From Pseudomonas triclosanedens (GTDB lineage Bacteria > Pseudomonadota > Gammaproteobacteria > Pseudomonadales > Pseudomonadaceae): a stretch of DNA of 64,000 bases. Of the stretch, positions 1-8,990 are shown piece after piece; the first letter of the stretch is position 1, and the number at the start of each line of letters is the position of its first letter. The position numbers were made by a program, and so were the translations under genes. Under the pieces are notes generated by a model. It was given only the letters and a program-made list of their open reading frames with translations. It had not been told where the DNA came from and ran no database searches. Location: positions 558,001-622,000 of the forward strand of contig NZ_CP113432.1 of the NCBI RefSeq assembly GCF_026686735.1. Reading direction: 5' to 3'.

Positions 1-1
1 G

Positions 2-541
2 AGCCTGCTGCGGCTGCTGCCGGACGGCACGCTGGAGCTGCTCAATCTGTGCGACAGCCGCATCCATCTGGCGTGGGACGATGGCCGCGCCGAAAGCTTC
101 GGCGACACGCCGCTGGATGAGCTGGACCGGCAGTCGGTGGAGCGCCTGCTGGCGCTGCGCGAGCAGCATCCGCACTGGAGCCACGGTGAGCTGTTCCAGG
201 CCAGCCGGGAGTGGGTCCGGCGCAATCGTGCGCTGGCCAATACTGCGCAGGGGTACTGGGTGCTCGATCCGACCGACCGCTGGCTGGCGCACGTGCAACG
301 GCGGGTGGTCGACCCGGCGCGCCTGCGTGCGTTCATGCTGGTGACCGATGGTTTCGACCGCCTGCTGGAGTTTCGTCGCTACGGTCTGCTGGAGCTGTTC
401 GAGGCGTTGCCGCTGCGTGGCGTCGAGGCGCTGATCGATGAGTTGCGCAGGATCGAGGCCGCCGATGGCCAGGCGCTGGAGCATCCGCGCCTGAAGATCC
501 ATGACGATGCGAGTGTGGTGTGGGGAGCGCTCGGCGGTTGA
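2..541 (+). CDS. PP2C-like protein phosphatase, C-terminal part
   Basis: The frame is open from the first base of the window, so the N-terminus lies outside. The visible 179 residues contain LNLCDSRIHL, like the GDSRAYL strand of PP2C phosphatases, then LVTDGFDRL, like the SDG metal-binding motif, and near the end HDDASVVWG, like the DDAT motif. This order fits the second half of a serine/threonine phosphatase of the PP2C family (Mn/Mg-dependent). The catalytic N-terminal aspartates are not visible, so activity cannot be judged. A GC-rich imperfect hairpin without a T-run follows the stop. The product name is an inference from three short motifs. Confidence 0.6.
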   Translation, partial: SLLRLLPDGTLELLNLCDSRIHLAWDDGRAESFGDTPLDELDRQSVERLLALREQHPHWSHGELFQASREWVRRNRALANTAQGYWVLDPTDRWLAHVQRRVVDPARLRAFMLVTDGFDRLLEFRRYGLLELFEALPLRGVEALIDELRRIEAADGQALEHPRLKIHDDASVVWGALGG

Positions 542-649
542 ACATGGCCTCACGCCCTCCTTCGAAGAGGAAGAAGGGCGCGTGACGACGGCTGTATCGG
601 TGCGCCCGACCCGGATTGAATGCCGGGCGCCTGATTCAACGGTTCGTCG

Positions 650-3046
650 TTACCACTTGTAGGTCAGGCTCGCGACCACCTTGCGCTGGTCGCCGTAGTA
701 GCAGTAGTAGCCGTCGCAGGTGGAGATGTAGTCCTTGTTGAACAGGTTGGTGGCGTTGACCTGCACCGAGGCACCGTCGAGGTTGCTGGCCAGCTTGCCC
801 AGGTCATAGTGCACCGCGGCGTCGTACACGGTGTAGGAGCCTGCGTAGCCGTCGAAGGTGTTGGCCTGGTCGCCGTAGGTGTCGCCCACGTAGCGCACGC
901 CGTAGCCGACGCCGAAGCCGTTCAGCACGCCGGCATGCCAGATGTAGTCGGCCCACAGCGAAGCGGCGTTGCGCGGGATCAGTTGCAGGCGATTGCCGGA
1001 GTATTGCCCCTTCTTCACTTCGGTGTCGGTGTAGCTGTAGCTGCCGATCAGCTTGAGGTTTTCGGTCAGGTTGGAGTTGGCTTCCAGCTCCAGGCCGGTG
1101 ACTTTCACTTCGCCGGTCTGGCTGGTGACGAACGCGCCGTTGACGGTATCGGAGACGCTCACGTTCTTCTGCCGCAGGTCGTACACGGCGGCGGTCAGCA
1201 GGGTATCGCTGCCGACCGGCTGGTACTTCACGCCCAGTTCCCACTGCTTGCCTTCGGTGGGCTTGAACGACTCGGTGGCCGAAGCGTCGGCGCCGGTGGT
1301 CGGCTGGAACGACTCGGAGTACGACAGGTAGGGTGCGATGCCGTTGTCGAAGATGTAGCTCAGCGCAGCGTTGCCGGAGAACTTGCTGTCCGATTCGGTG
1401 CTGGTCGCGTCGCCCTTGTTGTAGAACCTGGTGCCGGTGTGCACCCAGTCCTGGCGGCCGCCGAGGGTCAGGCGCCAGTTGTCGAGGGCGATCTGGTCCT
1501 GCACATAGGCGCCGGTCTGGAAGGTCTTCTGGTCGTAGTCGTAGTACGCATCCGAGCGCGGCGGGCGGGCGATGTCCTGGCCGTAGATGGGGTGCACCAC
1601 GTTGGTCGGCGGTACGTTGTAGCCGTAGATCGCCAGGTAGTTGGTGTTGCTGCGGTTGTGGTCCAGGCCCAGCAGCACGGTGTGTCTGAGCGCGCCGGTC
1701 TGGAAGTCGGCCTGGAAGTTGTTGTCCACCACGAACTGGGTGACGTCCTCGTCCACCGAGGTGCTGACCCGGTTGAGGGTGCCGTCGTCGCTGACGGTAT
1801 CGAGGTAGCCGCCGGGGGTGAGTGCGTCGAACGACAGGTCGTTCTTCATGTAGCGCAGGTTCTGGCGGAACTGCCACACGTCGTTCAGGCGGTGCTCGAA
1901 GCTGTAGCCCAGCCAGTAAGTGGTGCGGTCGTAGTTTTCCCAGTCCGGATCGCCCAGGTTCTTGTGGTGCGAGATGTCGCCGAAGGGCGCGTCGTACTTG
2001 GTGCCCTTGAGCGGCAGGAAAGCGCTGGTGATGCCGGTGTCATCGCGGGTGAACTGGCTGAGGAAGGTCAGCCTGGTGTCGTCGTCGATGTTCCAGGTCA
2101 GGCTCGGCGCAAGGTTGTAGCGCTTGTCCGGGATGTGGTCGACCTGCGTGTTGCTGTCGCGGACCACGCCACTGACGCGGTAGAGGAAGCGTCCCTGGTC
2201 ATCCAGCGGGCCGGTGCTGTCGAAGTTGATCTGCTTGTGGTTGTAGTTGCCGGCCTGGAGCTGTACGGCATTGGCCTGCTCGGCTTGCGGGCGCAGGCTG
2301 GACATGTCGATCAGACCTCCGGGCGGAGTCTGTCCGTACACCGACGATGCCGGGCCGCGCAGCGCGGCGACGCGTTCCAGGTCCCAGGTTTCCAGCTTCG
2401 GGTTGGCGTAGACGCCGGTGGCCATCGGCAGGCCGTCGAGGAACTGGGTCGGTTTGAAGCCGCGAATGCGCAGCCAGTCGGAGCGGGTGTCGCTGCCGAA
2501 GCTGCTGGCTACGGTGCCGGGCATGTAGCGCACGGCGTCGTCGATGTTCTGTACCGCGCGGTCCTGCATTTGCTCGCGGGTGGTGACGGAGATCGACTTG
2601 GCGGTTTCCAGGATCGGCGTGTCGGTCTTGGTGCCGATGCGCGAGCGGGTGGCGACGTAGCCGATTGCCGGGCCGTCCGGGTCTTCCTGGGCGCCGCTGA
2701 TGGTGGTGGCGGACATCGACAGGGTGTCGCTTGGAACCTGCCGCAGGCTGTAGCTGCCCGACCCGCTCTCCACCAGCTCCAGGCCGGTGCCCTCCAGCGC
2801 CTGGCGCAGCGCGCCGGCGGCGTCGTAGCGGCCATTCACAGCGTGGGCGCTGCGGCCGTTGGCCAGGGCCGGGTCGAGGCTCAGGCTCAGGCCTGCTTCG
2901 GCGGCGATGCGGTTGAGGGTGCTGGCCAGCGGACCGGCGGGGAGCTGGTAGTCACGCGTGGTTTCCGCGGCGATGGCCGAGGTGCCCAGCAGGATGGCAG
3001 TTGCGAGCAGGCAGGGACGGAGCGAAAGGTCGAACGGGTGGCGCAT
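650..3046 (-). CDS. fiuA: TonB-dependent ferric-siderophore receptor with signalling domain (FiuA-like)
   Basis: Outer-membrane receptor of 798 residues for a ferric siderophore. The start at 3046 is preceded by AGGAG about nine bases upstream and opens a clear signal peptide (MRHPFDLSLRP, hydrophobic core, AIAA); an upstream in-frame ATG at 3142 lacks these. After the signal come an STN domain (about residues 30-80, sequence YQLPAGPLASTLNRIAAEAG), which talks to a FecR-type anti-sigma, then the plug and a 22-strand barrel ending in an aromatic residue (LTYKW). It lies downstream of its own sigma/anti-sigma pair. Receptor, regulator, sigma and GST in this order match PA0470-PA0473, where the receptor is the ferrichrome receptor FiuA; the substrate is inferred from that synteny. 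Confidence 0.85.
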   Translation of the reverse strand: MRHPFDLSLRPCLLATAILLGTSAIAAETTRDYQLPAGPLASTLNRIAAEAGLSLSLDPALANGRSAHAVNGRYDAAGALRQALEGTGLELVESGSGSYSLRQVPSDTLSMSATTISGAQEDPDGPAIGYVATRSRIGTKTDTPILETAKSISVTTREQMQDRAVQNIDDAVRYMPGTVASSFGSDTRSDWLRIRGFKPTQFLDGLPMATGVYANPKLETWDLERVAALRGPASSVYGQTPPGGLIDMSSLRPQAEQANAVQLQAGNYNHKQINFDSTGPLDDQGRFLYRVSGVVRDSNTQVDHIPDKRYNLAPSLTWNIDDDTRLTFLSQFTRDDTGITSAFLPLKGTKYDAPFGDISHHKNLGDPDWENYDRTTYWLGYSFEHRLNDVWQFRQNLRYMKNDLSFDALTPGGYLDTVSDDGTLNRVSTSVDEDVTQFVVDNNFQADFQTGALRHTVLLGLDHNRSNTNYLAIYGYNVPPTNVVHPIYGQDIARPPRSDAYYDYDQKTFQTGAYVQDQIALDNWRLTLGGRQDWVHTGTRFYNKGDATSTESDSKFSGNAALSYIFDNGIAPYLSYSESFQPTTGADASATESFKPTEGKQWELGVKYQPVGSDTLLTAAVYDLRQKNVSVSDTVNGAFVTSQTGEVKVTGLELEANSNLTENLKLIGSYSYTDTEVKKGQYSGNRLQLIPRNAASLWADYIWHAGVLNGFGVGYGVRYVGDTYGDQANTFDGYAGSYTVYDAAVHYDLGKLASNLDGASVQVNATNLFNKDYISTCDGYYCYYGDQRKVVASLTYKW

Positions 3047-3196
3047 GGACAACGACTCCTGAAAAAACGTTCTCGATGCCTCCTTGCCGGACGAGATTGG
3101 AAAAGTGATAGGGCTGCGCGAAAATTTTTCTGCCGCCGCCAATGCCCGCTGGATCTGACTTGCGCGGGAGCGCCGTTACGGCCAGCTCCGTCGGAT

Positions 3197-4159
3197 TCAG
3201 CCGCGCGGCACCACGCGCGACCACCACTGCCCGTGCTTCTCGATGCGCACCGGCAGGGTCGGCTCCAGCGAGGCCAGGGCCAGGGCGATGTTGTGCAGCG
3301 GGAAGCTGCCGGTGATGCGCAGGTCGGCCACCGCCGGGTCGATACCCAGGTAACCGGGGCTATAGCGGGACAGCCGGGCGATCAGCTCTGCCAGGCGCAC
3401 GTTGTCGACAACCAGCATGCCGTGGGTCCAGGCGTCGGCGGTGGCACTGCCGGCCTCAACCGGACCGAGGCCATCGGGCATTACGCGTACGCGCTGCCCC
3501 TGGGCTATGACGGTTTCCTGCGCCAGCCGTTCCGATCGCGCGGCGACCGCCGATTGCAGGACGCTGAGCAGGGTGCCGTGGTCGCCGTCGCGCTCTACCA
3601 GGAAGCGCGTGCCGAGGGCGCGCAGGCGGCCGTCGTCGGTCTCGACGATGAATGGGCGGCTATCGCCGTGGGCGGTCTCGACCATGATCTCGCCGCTGAG
3701 CAGCACGATGCGGCGTTGCCCGGCGTCGAAGCGCACGTTCACCGCGGTGCGGCTGTCGAGGCGCAGCAGAGTGTTGTCGGGCAGGCGCAGCGCGCGCTGT
3801 TCGCCGGTGCCGGTGAGCAGGTCGGAGAAGGCGTAGCGCATCGGCATGTAGCGATTGCCCGCGCCGAGGGCGAGCGCGCCGACCAGCAGCAGCGATAGCG
3901 CGCCGCCGGCCAGCCGGCGGACCTTCTGCCGGGCTTCCCGCGGCGAGCGCAGAAGGGCATTGCGTGCGGCCTTGGGAGCGGCGCCGGCGAGGCTGCGGTC
4001 GAGCATGCCCAGTTGGCTCCAGGCGCGGGCGTGTTCGCTGTGCGCGGCATGCCAGCGGGCGAATGCGGTTTCGTCGTCCGGGCGGGCATCGCCGGAGCCC
4101 AGGCGCAATTGCCAACTGATCGCTTCGTCAAGGATGCTCAGGGAAACCGGGTCGTTCAC
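3197..4159 (-). CDS. fiuR: FecR-family transmembrane anti-sigma factor (FiuR-like)
   Basis: Inner-membrane regulator of 320 residues that carries the periplasmic receptor signal to the ECF sigma factor. The N-terminal cytoplasmic part (about 1-80, beginning NDPVSLSILDEAISWQLRL) is typical of FecR proteins. One transmembrane helix at about 83-101 is followed by the periplasmic FecR domain with LRLPDNTLLRLDSRTAVNV and LSGEIMVE. I take the GTG at 4159, which overlaps the TGA of the sigma gene by four bases (GTGA), indicating translational coupling. Longer open frame upstream of this GTG only runs antiparallel through the sigma gene in another register. Confidence 0.88.
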   Translation of the reverse strand: MNDPVSLSILDEAISWQLRLGSGDARPDDETAFARWHAAHSEHARAWSQLGMLDRSLAGAAPKAARNALLRSPREARQKVRRLAGGALSLLLVGALALGAGNRYMPMRYAFSDLLTGTGEQRALRLPDNTLLRLDSRTAVNVRFDAGQRRIVLLSGEIMVETAHGDSRPFIVETDDGRLRALGTRFLVERDGDHGTLLSVLQSAVAARSERLAQETVIAQGQRVRVMPDGLGPVEAGSATADAWTHGMLVVDNVRLAELIARLSRYSPGYLGIDPAVADLRITGSFPLHNIALALASLEPTLPVRIEKHGQWWSRVVPRG

Positions 4160-4674
4160 GTCGGCGTTCCGTACAGCGCGATATAGCACTGGCGCAGGCC
4201 CTGGGCGATGTACTGGCGCACGCGGGAAACGGAAACCCCGAGGTGCTCGGCAATCTCGGCATGGCCCAGTCCATCCAGGCGGTTGAGCAGGAAGGCGCTG
4301 CGCGCGCGGGCAGACAGGCTGCCGAGCAGGCGGTCGATTTCCCGCAGGTCGGCAAGGATCAGGCAGTGCTCTTGCGCCGAAGGTTGCACGGCTTCGGGCA
4401 TCAGTTGCAGCTCTTCCAGGTACGCCTGCTCCAGCGCCAGCCGGCGCCAGTGGTCGACCAGAAGGCCGCGGGCGATGGTCACCAGGAAGGCGCGCGGCTC
4501 GCGCAGGGAGGGTAGTTCGCGGCGGCCAAGCACGCGGACGAAGGTGTCCTGGCTCAGGTCTTCGGCGCGTTGAGGGCAGCCCAGGCTGCGGTTGAGCCAG
4601 GCGGTCAGCCAGTCGCGATGATCGCGGTACAGCGCACCCACGCGTTCGCCATTGCCTATCTGGACGGCCGACAC
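4156..4674 (-). CDS. fiuI: ECF sigma factor, FecI type (FiuI-like)
   Basis: Iron-starvation extracytoplasmic-function sigma factor, 172 residues, the usual size. Region 2 contains DLSQDTFVRVLGRRELPSL and an RAFL segment; region 4 contains the helix-turn-helix GHAEIAEHLGVSVSRVRQYI. Start is GTG at 4674 with an AGCAGG ribosome site. It would recruit RNA polymerase to the receptor gene when FiuR is signalled. First gene of a sigma, anti-sigma, receptor operon and preceded by a Fur-box-like site, so transcription is expected when iron is low. Family assignment is firm; the individual name rests on synteny with PA0472. Confidence 0.87.
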   Translation of the reverse strand: MSAVQIGNGERVGALYRDHRDWLTAWLNRSLGCPQRAEDLSQDTFVRVLGRRELPSLREPRAFLVTIARGLLVDHWRRLALEQAYLEELQLMPEAVQPSAQEHCLILADLREIDRLLGSLSARARSAFLLNRLDGLGHAEIAEHLGVSVSRVRQYIAQGLRQCYIALYGTPT

Positions 4675-4711
4675 CCTGCTCCCCCATTTCCCAGACTGGG
4701 AATGAATTCAA

Positions 4712-4732
4712 AAACGAGAACTATTCGCAAAT
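4712..4732 (-). promoter_or_regulatory. Fur-box-like operator upstream of fiuI
   Basis: On the minus strand the site reads ATTTGCGAATAGTTCTCGTT, close to the ATTGCGAATNATTCTCATT form seen before FecI-type sigma genes. It lies about 40-60 bases upstream of the GTG start, where a repressor would block RNA polymerase. Match judged by eye. Confidence 0.6.
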
Positions 4733-4831
4733 GATCGCAAACTGCCGCAATCCCTGCAATCCGCGCTTGTCGGCTTTTTGCGCGCATCGCCGGGTTCTAC
4801 AATCGGATCTCCCGTTCCCCGGAAGACCGAC

Positions 4832-5584
4832 ATGGCCGAACCGCTGCTGATCATTGGCTCCTATCTCTCACCCTACGTGCGCAAGGCGCTGGTCATGCTG
4901 GAACTGAAGGGCGTGGAGTATCGCGTCGATCCCATCGTGCCGTTCTTCGGCAATGAGGCCTTCGAGCGCCTGAGCCCACTGCGCCAGGTGCCGGTGCTGG
5001 TGGATGGCGATCTGGTGCTCAACGATTCCTCGGTGATCTGCCAGTACATCGAGGAGCGCTACCCCGAGCCTGCGTTGTATCCCTCGGACATCGCCGTGCG
5101 GGCGCGGGCGCGCTGGATCGAGGAGTTCGCCGACAGTCGCATGGGCCAGGTGGTGATCTGGCAGTTGTTCGATCAATTGGTGATCGGCCGTGGCGTCTGG
5201 GGCCGTGAGCCGGACCAGGCGGTGCTGACGAAGACTTACGAGCAAGACCTGCCGGCGGTATTCGACTACCTGGAGGCGCAGATGCCGGCCAGCGGCTGGC
5301 TGTTCGGCGAGCTGTCTATCGCTGACATCAGCGTTGCCTGTTTCATGCGTAACGCGCAGTTCGCCCGCTATCAGCTCGATGCCCAGCGCTGGCCGAAGCT
5401 GGCCGCGTTACTCGACGCGGCGTTCGCGTTGCCGGCATTCCAGCGGCTGAACGTCTTCGAGCGCGCCATTGCACGCACGCCGATTCTCCAGCAGCGCGAG
5501 GCGCTGCTGGCCGCCGGTGCACCGGTCAGCGAGGTTTGCCACCTGCGCGAGCAGCCGGTGCGCGGGCCGATGAGCCGCAACTGA
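4832..5584 (+). CDS. Glutathione S-transferase family protein
   Basis: Cytosolic GST-fold protein of 250 residues. The start ATG at 4832 follows GGAAG and gives MAEPLLIIGSYLSPYVRKAL, where the Ser/Tyr-containing first strand-helix turn is the usual glutathione-activating region. The thioredoxin-like N-terminal domain (about 1-80) contains the conserved cis-Pro context RQVPVLVDGD and the glutathione gamma-glutamyl site DSSVICQYIEERYP. The helical C-terminal domain follows, including the N-capping segment SIADISVACFM. It sits upstream of and divergent to the fiu operon, as PA0473 does. The electrophilic substrate is unknown. It converges on the LysR gene with only four bases between stops. Confidence 0.85.
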   Translation: MAEPLLIIGSYLSPYVRKALVMLELKGVEYRVDPIVPFFGNEAFERLSPLRQVPVLVDGDLVLNDSSVICQYIEERYPEPALYPSDIAVRARARWIEEFADSRMGQVVIWQLFDQLVIGRGVWGREPDQAVLTKTYEQDLPAVFDYLEAQMPASGWLFGELSIADISVACFMRNAQFARYQLDAQRWPKLAALLDAAFALPAFQRLNVFERAIARTPILQQREALLAAGAPVSEVCHLREQPVRGPMSRN

Positions 5585-5588
5585 GGTA

Positions 5589-6491
5589 TCAACAGGCGCT
5601 GAAGTTCGGCGCTTCCTGCTTCAGAAACTGCCACAGGCGCTCCGCCACAGGGCCGTGCGGCCGATCCTGGCGGCGCACAGCCGCCAGCTCCTCGCGCCGT
5701 CCCCGCAGATGGCGGCTGCTCAGGTCGCACAAGCGGCCGTCCGCCAGTTCCGCCGCCACCAGATAACGCGGCAGATGGCCCCAGGCCAAGCCGTGCAGCA
5801 GCAGTTCCTTCTTCATGGACTGGTCGGCCACCGTGCATTGGTGCGCGCCGTCGAGGGTGAAGAAGTCCACCGGCGGTGAGTGCTGCGCGCTGTCGCGCAT
5901 CACGCATTGTGTCAGGTTGCGCAACTGCGCCGGATGCACATCGGCGGGAGGCTCCGCAGGGAGCAGGCTCGGCGCAATCACCGGGACGAAGTCGATGTCG
6001 CTCAGGCCGATCCATTCCAGGCGCGGGTCGGCCTTGTCCACGCGATGCAGGATCAGGTCAGCCTCGCCGTCCAGCAGACGCTCCAGCGGGCCGCTGACAC
6101 TTTCGAAGTACAGGTTCAGGCGGGTTTGCGGGTGTTCGGCGAAGAAGCGCGCGAGCAACGCCAGGGCGGGAGCGGGCGGGCAGATATCGCCGATCACCAC
6201 GCTCAGTTCGCTCTCTTCGCCGGCGGCAAGGTGCTCGGCGTGGCCGCGCAGGCTGTCCAGTTCGCGCAGTAGCCCCTGGGCACGGCGATGGAAGGACTCA
6301 CCGGCGACAGTCAACCCCACCCGGTAGCCGCTGCGGTCCAGTAACTCCAGATCCAACTGTCGCTCAAGGCGGGCGACTGCGGCAAATACTGCCGGATGCG
6401 AGCGATTCAGCAGGGCCGCCGCAGCCTGGAAACCGCCAGCGCTGATCACTGCGTCGAAGCATTGCAGGTCGTGCAGGGTGAAGTCGTGCAT
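5589..6491 (-). CDS. LysR-family transcriptional regulator
   Basis: DNA-binding regulator of 300 residues. The N-terminal winged helix-turn-helix (about 1-60) reads HDLQCFDAVISAGGFQAAAALLNRSHPAVFAAVARLERQL in two usual helices, followed by the linker helix and a periplasmic-binding-protein-like effector domain (about 90-295). It is divergent from the hydrolase gene at 6605 and its start codon overlaps a TGTCAG-N5-CTGACA palindrome, so autoregulation and control of the neighbour are likely. The effector is not known. Confidence 0.88.
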   Translation of the reverse strand: MHDFTLHDLQCFDAVISAGGFQAAAALLNRSHPAVFAAVARLERQLDLELLDRSGYRVGLTVAGESFHRRAQGLLRELDSLRGHAEHLAAGEESELSVVIGDICPPAPALALLARFFAEHPQTRLNLYFESVSGPLERLLDGEADLILHRVDKADPRLEWIGLSDIDFVPVIAPSLLPAEPPADVHPAQLRNLTQCVMRDSAQHSPPVDFFTLDGAHQCTVADQSMKKELLLHGLAWGHLPRYLVAAELADGRLCDLSSRHLRGRREELAAVRRQDRPHGPVAERLWQFLKQEAPNFSAC

Positions 6492-6507
6492 GTCAGTATT
6501 CCTGACA
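6491..6507. promoter_or_regulatory. LysR-type operator at the regulator start codon
   Basis: Perfect inverted repeat TGTCAG-tattc-CTGACA (6491-6496 and 6502-6507), which contains the T-N11-A pattern of LysR boxes. It overlaps the ATG of the LysR gene and lies about 100 bp before the divergent hydrolase gene. Confidence 0.55.
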
Positions 6508-6604
6508 GAGCTGTTAAGTGCTTTGTAATTTTTCCAGGAATCAATCGCAAGTAGCTTCCTTGATCACCGAGCGGCCATATGGCCAACGAATCGAGGAGAG
6601 CTCC

Positions 6605-7402
6605 ATGAGCAAGCTGTTCTACCTGCGTACTTCCGACGACGCCCTGATCGCCTACCGCCTGGATGGCCCGGCTGAGCTGCCGTTGCTTGTGCTGTCCAAC
6701 TCCATCGGCACCACGCTGCTGATGTGGGATGGGCAGATCCCCGCACTGAGCCGCCACTTCCGTGTGCTGCGCTATGACGCCCGTGGGCATGGCGCCTCCA
6801 GCGTTCCACCTGCGCCCTATTCGCTGGCGCGGCTGGGGATGGATGTTGTCGAACTGCTCGACGCGCTGGGTGTGCAGCGCGCGCACTTCCTCGGCCTGTC
6901 GCTGGGCGGCATCGTCGGTCAGTGGTTGGCGGTGCACGCGCCCGAACGGATGGAGCGGCTGGTGCTGGCCAATACATCTGCGTGGCTTGGGCCGGCGCGG
7001 CAGTGGGACGAGCGCATCTCCGAGGTGCTGCAGGCGGTGGACATGCAGGGGACCGCAGCGACCTTCCTCGGCAACTGGTTCCCGGCGACGTGGCTGGAGG
7101 GCGCGAATACGCAGGTCGAACGCTTCCGCGCCATGCTGCTGGCGACCAATCGACACGGATTGGCCGGTTCGTTCGCCGCGGTTCAGGAGGCCGATCTGCG
7201 CCCTGACCTGGCGTCGGTCCGGCTGCCCACGCTGGTGATCTCCGGGCAATACGATACCGTTACCGCCGCCAGCCACGGCGCATCGATCGCCAACTCGATT
7301 CCCGGTGCGCGCCTGCTGACGCTGCCGGCGGTGCACTTGTCGAATGTCGAATTCCCGCGCGAGTTCGAGGCCGCGGTGTTGGATTTCCTGCTGGCGCGCT
7401 GA
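6605..7402 (+). CDS. Alpha/beta hydrolase, 3-oxoadipate enol-lactonase (PcaD)-like
   Basis: Protein of 265 residues with start ATG at 6605 after GAGGAG. It has the PcaD pattern: LSNSIGTTLLMWDGQ oxyanion region, nucleophile elbow GLSLGG (Ser), acid residue in SGQYDTVTAASHG and catalytic His in LPAVHLSNVE. PcaD converts 3-oxoadipate enol-lactone to 3-oxoadipate in the catechol/protocatechuate pathway, but no other pca gene is near, so a related lactone or ester is equally possible. Likely controlled by the divergent LysR. A strong terminator follows immediately. Confidence 0.75.
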   Translation: MSKLFYLRTSDDALIAYRLDGPAELPLLVLSNSIGTTLLMWDGQIPALSRHFRVLRYDARGHGASSVPPAPYSLARLGMDVVELLDALGVQRAHFLGLSLGGIVGQWLAVHAPERMERLVLANTSAWLGPARQWDERISEVLQAVDMQGTAATFLGNWFPATWLEGANTQVERFRAMLLATNRHGLAGSFAAVQEADLRPDLASVRLPTLVISGQYDTVTAASHGASIANSIPGARLLTLPAVHLSNVEFPREFEAAVLDFLLAR

Positions 7403-7406
7403 ACGA

Positions 7407-7431
7407 AAAGGCCGCTCTTGGGGCGGCCTTT
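7407..7431. terminator. Rho-independent terminator, possibly bidirectional
   Basis: Perfect 9-bp stem AAAGGCCGC/GCGGCCTTT with a 7-base loop, lying between the convergent hydrolase and permease genes. Short A and T runs are within the stem ends, so it can serve both directions. Confidence 0.8.
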
Positions 7432-7446
7432 GCGCAAGACGATCAC

Positions 7447-8976
7447 TCAGTGGTGCACGCTGTCCACCGCGATGCTCTCGCCGGAGACGTCGGTATAGGC
7501 GCGGTTGCGGTCGGCCAGGGCGAAGTGAATCAGCGCACCAAGCCCGGCACCGAAGAACCAGGAAAAGTGCGACAGCGCTTCGAACGCCGGCAGCAACGCC
7601 AGGACAATGGCGATCAGCGCGGCCGGAACGAATGCCGCCACGGCACGCGGGTTGACGCCGCCGCGATAGTGGTAGGCGGCGTCGCGACTTTCGCTATACA
7701 GCTCCGGCAGGTTCACGCGGGTACGGCGCACCAGGTAGTAGTCAGTGACGATAATGCCGTACAGCGGGCCCAGCAGTGCACCCAGGCCGCCGAGGAAGTA
7801 CACGATCACCGCCGGGCTGTTATAGAGGTGCCACGGCAGAATCAGCACCGCGATGGTGGCGCTGAGCAGGCCGGCGCGGCGGAAGTTCAGCAGGTTAGGC
7901 GCGAGGTTGGTCAGCACGTACGCCGGGGCTACGAAGTTGGCCATGATGTTGACCGCCACGGTGACGATCAGGAAGGCCAGGCAGGCCAGTACCAGGCCGA
8001 TGGTGTCGGGGATGGCGGCGACGATCTCGGTCGGGCTCTGCACCAGCTTGCCGTCGATGCTGAACTGCGCACCGGCCAGCACGACGGCGATCACCGCGAA
8101 GCCGAGCATGTTCACCGGCAGCCCCCAGAAGTTGCCCACGCTGATGGTGCGGCGGTCCGGGCAGTTGCGGGTGAAATCGCAGAAATTGAGGATCATGGTG
8201 CCGTACAGCGATACCCACAGCGCAGCCGCGCCCAGGACCTTCAGCCACATCGCCGAGCCCTCGGGCGCATTGCCGCTGGACCAGGAAATCGACAGGCCGC
8301 TGCGCCAGTACATCCATCCGGCGAGGCTGGCGAAGGCGACCAGGATGATCGGGCCGGCGAAGGATTCGTAGCGGCGTACCATCTCCATGCCGTAGGCGAA
8401 GATCACCAGCTGTGCGCACCAGATGCCGAGGAAGGTTATCCAGCCCAGGGGCGAAAGGCCGAGGATCGAGCTCTGGTCGAACTCCTTGAGGTCCGGAGCG
8501 ATGGCGGTGAGCAATACGCGCAGCACCACCGAGGCGAGATAGGTCTGGATGCCGAACCAGGCAATGGCGATCACCGCACGGATCAAGGCCGGAATCTGCG
8601 CGCCGTGGATGCCGAAGCTGATCCGGCACATCACCGGGTAGGGCAGGCCGGTCTTCTGGCCCATGTAGCCCGACAGGTTCATCAGCCCGTAGATCACCAG
8701 TGCGCCGAGGGCGAAGGCAGCGAGGATCTGCGCGCCACTCATGCCCAGTGCGAAGAGGCCGATGGCAAACGAGTAGTTGGCGATGTTGTGTACATCGTTG
8801 GTCCACAGCGCGAATAGGCTGTAGCGGCCCCAACTGCGGCCCTCGGCGCTGCTTGGCGCGAGGTCGGCGCTGTACAGGCGCGGGCTGAGCGTCGGCGCGG
8901 CTTCGCTGGCGGGAGCCGCGCTATCGACAGATTGAAGAGGGGAAACGCCGGACAGGTGGGTTGGGCTGGGGGTCAT
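7447..8976 (-). CDS. NCS1-family nucleobase:cation symporter
   Basis: Inner-membrane transporter of 509 residues with about 12 hydrophobic segments after a 45-residue polar N-terminus. The segment RYSLFALWTNDVHNIANYSFAIG is the characteristic first helix of the NCS1 family (cytosine, allantoin, uracil, hydantoin permeases; Mhp1 fold). LSGYMGQKTGLPYPV and the helix containing FGIQTYLA also fit. No pyrimidine or purine catabolic gene is adjacent, so the substrate cannot be read from context. Two TTGTATGCA-type elements lie 15-47 bp upstream of the start and two more in the same intergenic region, suggesting a dedicated repressor encoded elsewhere. Confidence 0.86.
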   Translation of the reverse strand: MTPSPTHLSGVSPLQSVDSAAPASEAAPTLSPRLYSADLAPSSAEGRSWGRYSLFALWTNDVHNIANYSFAIGLFALGMSGAQILAAFALGALVIYGLMNLSGYMGQKTGLPYPVMCRISFGIHGAQIPALIRAVIAIAWFGIQTYLASVVLRVLLTAIAPDLKEFDQSSILGLSPLGWITFLGIWCAQLVIFAYGMEMVRRYESFAGPIILVAFASLAGWMYWRSGLSISWSSGNAPEGSAMWLKVLGAAALWVSLYGTMILNFCDFTRNCPDRRTISVGNFWGLPVNMLGFAVIAVVLAGAQFSIDGKLVQSPTEIVAAIPDTIGLVLACLAFLIVTVAVNIMANFVAPAYVLTNLAPNLLNFRRAGLLSATIAVLILPWHLYNSPAVIVYFLGGLGALLGPLYGIIVTDYYLVRRTRVNLPELYSESRDAAYHYRGGVNPRAVAAFVPAALIAIVLALLPAFEALSHFSWFFGAGLGALIHFALADRNRAYTDVSGESIAVDSVHH

Positions 8977-8990
8977 GGGCTACTCGGATT

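Noticed and set aside
809..3898. 1029-codon open frame on the plus strand
   Set aside because: It is antisense to fiuA and fiuR, has no ribosome site or recognisable domain, and is valine/glycine/alanine-rich as expected for a mirror of GC-rich coding DNA.
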